Assembly: GCA_039927975.1 (NCBI GenBank)
Contig: JBDSTZ010000478.1
Location: 1 to 6,490 of the forward strand
Source of the DNA: JBDSTZ01 sp039927975
GTDB lineage: Bacteria; Pseudomonadota; Gammaproteobacteria; Burkholderiales; Burkholderiaceae_D
Length of the DNA stretch: 6,490 bases
Direction: 5' to 3'
Shown: piece after piece, positions 5,354 through 6,490 of the stretch
Numbering within the stretch: position 1 is the stretch's first letter
How the letters are laid out: each line of letters begins with the position of its first letter
Notes under the pieces: generated by a model
Seen by the model: only the letters and a program-made list of their open reading frames with translations
Told to the model about the DNA's origin: nothing
The model's database searches: none
Position numbers and translations under genes: made by a program

Positions 5354-6490
5354 TCAGGAATTGGAGGATTTGCGGGCCGCCATCACGCCAGCGACGGTGT
5401 AGAACGAGCCAAAGACCACAATTCTATCATTCTCCCCGGCCCGGCTCAGCGCATTCGCAAAAGCGGCGGCCGGATCGGCGAAGGCGGTGGCCGAGCGTTC
5501 GCCCGGTTTGGCGTCGCCCGCGGGCATGGCGGCCAGTTGCGCCGCCAGGTCGGTGGCGCTGGCCGAACGCGGCGATGGCAAATCGGCCACGCACCAGTGG
5601 TCGATGAAAGGCGCCATCGGCGCGATGACGCCGTCGATATCCTTGTCCTGCATGACGCCGAACACGGCGTAGGTGTAGGGGTGGAAGCCCATATTGCCGA
5701 GATTCTGGGCCAGCGCGGAGGCCGCGTGCGGGTTGTGGGCGACGTCGAGGATGACGGTCGGGCGGCCCGGCAAGACCTGAAAGCGGCCGGGCAGCTCGAC
5801 CAGCACCAGGCCGGTGCGCACTTCCTGGGCGCCGACCGGCAGTTCAAGGCGCAGCACTTCGAGCGCGGCCAGCGCGGCCGAGGCGTTGAGCAACTGGTTG
5901 GCGCCGCGCAGGCTCGGATAAGCCAGCGAATTGCGGCGCTGGCCGCGACCGCCGTAGTTCCACTGCTGCTTGTCGCCGGCGTAATTGAAGTCGCGGCCGA
6001 GCAGCCAGAGGTCGGCGCCGATCGCCTCGGCGTGCGCCACCAGCGAGGCCGGCGGCACCGGGTCGCTGCAGATCGCTGGCTTGCCGGGACGGAAAATGCC
6101 GGCTTTCTCGAAGCCGATTTCCTCGCGCGTGGTGCCGAGGTAATCGGTGTGGTCGATGTCGACGCTGGTGACGATGGCGACGTCGGCATCGATCACGTTG
6201 ACGGCGTCGAGCCGTCCGCCGAGGCCCACTTCGAGGATCGCGACGTCGATGCCGGCGTTGGCCAGCAGGTGCATGATGGCCAGGGTGGTGAATTCGAAGT
6301 AGGTCAGGTCGATCTCGCCACGCTTCTGCTCGACCGCGTTGAAACTGGCGATCAGGGCGGCGTCGGTGGCGAGTTCGCCGCCGATGCGCGCGCGTTCGTT
6401 AAAGTCGAGGAAGTGTGGCTTGCTGTAGAGGCCCACCTTGTAGCCGGCGCGCAGCAGGATCGATTCGAGCATGGCGCAGGTGGAACCCTT
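5354..6490 (-). CDS. folC: Folylpolyglutamate synthase / dihydrofolate synthase, 5' end outside window
   Basis: FolC adds glutamate to dihydropteroate and to reduced folates using ATP, in the cytoplasm. The minus-strand frame is open from the right edge (6490) to a TGA at 5354-5356, giving 378 visible residues. The first four, KGST, are the end of the Mur-ligase-family P-loop (GKGST), so roughly 50 N-terminal residues are missing. The ATG at 6470-6472 is internal, not the start. Further hallmarks, in order, are GLYSKPHFLDFNERARI, EVGLGGRLDAVNVI, VDIDHTDYLG, EEIGFEKAGIFRPGKPAI (containing the region of the carbamylated lysine), the RGANQLLNASAAL stretch that opens the C-terminal domain, LDVAHNPHAASAL and a final VVFGSFYTVAGVM. 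The central ATPase domain and the C-terminal glutamate-ligase domain look complete. It is the most upstream minus-strand gene seen, 13 nt before dedD. In related genomes accD commonly precedes it, but that lies outside the window. Confidence 0.97.
   Translation of the reverse strand, partial: KGSTCAMLESILLRAGYKVGLYSKPHFLDFNERARIGGELATDAALIASFNAVEQKRGEIDLTYFEFTTLAIMHLLANAGIDVAILEVGLGGRLDAVNVIDADVAIVTSVDIDHTDYLGTTREEIGFEKAGIFRPGKPAICSDPVPPASLVAHAEAIGADLWLLGRDFNYAGDKQQWNYGGRGQRRNSLAYPSLRGANQLLNASAALAALEVLRLELPVGAQEVRTGLVLVELPGRFQVLPGRPTVILDVAHNPHAASALAQNLGNMGFHPYTYAVFGVMQDKDIDGVIAPMAPFIDHWCVADLPSPRSASATDLAAQLAAMPAGDAKPGERSATAFADPAAAFANALSRAGENDRIVVFGSFYTVAGVMAARKSSNS

Noticed and set aside
6470..6472. 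ATG as the start of folC
   Set aside because: The upstream codons in the same frame encode the last residues of the conserved P-loop (KGST), so the true start is beyond the right edge.
1..6490. Undescribed defence, mobile or biosynthetic system
   Set aside because: Every open reading frame I accept except one is a familiar housekeeping family in a known gene order. There are no transposase, integrase, phage, toxin-antitoxin or CRISPR signals.

Overview
This is a GC-rich bacterial chromosomal segment. It carries the conserved proteobacterial cluster folC - dedD (SPOR protein) - cvpA - purF, extended here by a PLP-dependent sulfur amino-acid enzyme and a small exported protein of unknown function. 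All six genes read on the minus strand. A truncated lexA enters from the left on the plus strand and converges on the cluster. The gene order, the protein sequences and a purF-linked cystathionine gamma-synthase-family gene suggest a betaproteobacterium, most likely Oxalobacteraceae (Massilia/Duganella/Janthinobacterium-like). That placement is inference from familiarity with the proteins, not from a search.

Layout, left to right: the 3' end of lexA (1-198, plus); a 159-nt convergent intergenic region (199-357) with three hairpin-forming segments, the last a plausible bidirectional terminator; an unrecognised exported protein (358-993, minus); a Cys/Met-metabolism PLP enzyme (990-2246, minus); purF (2263-3783, minus); an AT-rich 80-nt gap (3784-3863) that may hold a purF promoter; cvpA (3864-4352, minus, GTG start); a DedD-like SPOR protein (4393-5340, minus); and folC without its N-terminus (5354-6490, minus, running off the right edge).

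In transcription order the minus-strand genes are tightly packed. The gaps are 13 nt (folC/dedD), 40 nt (dedD/cvpA), 80 nt (cvpA/purF) and 16 nt (purF/PLP enzyme), and the last pair overlaps by 4 nt (ATGA). This supports one operon, perhaps with an internal promoter before purF. Its products serve folate polyglutamylation and one-carbon metabolism, septal cell-envelope function, and the first committed step of purine synthesis. The PLP enzyme probably adds a homoserine-sulfhydrylation or transsulfuration step. Folate-dependent one-carbon units link the purine and methionine branches, so the grouping makes metabolic sense.

I see no mobile element, CRISPR array, tRNA, rRNA or defence/toxin module. 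The window is mostly ordinary core genome. The least explained parts are the translationally coupled exported protein at the operon end, the subgroup and substrate of the PLP enzyme, and the hairpin-rich lexA-side intergenic region.
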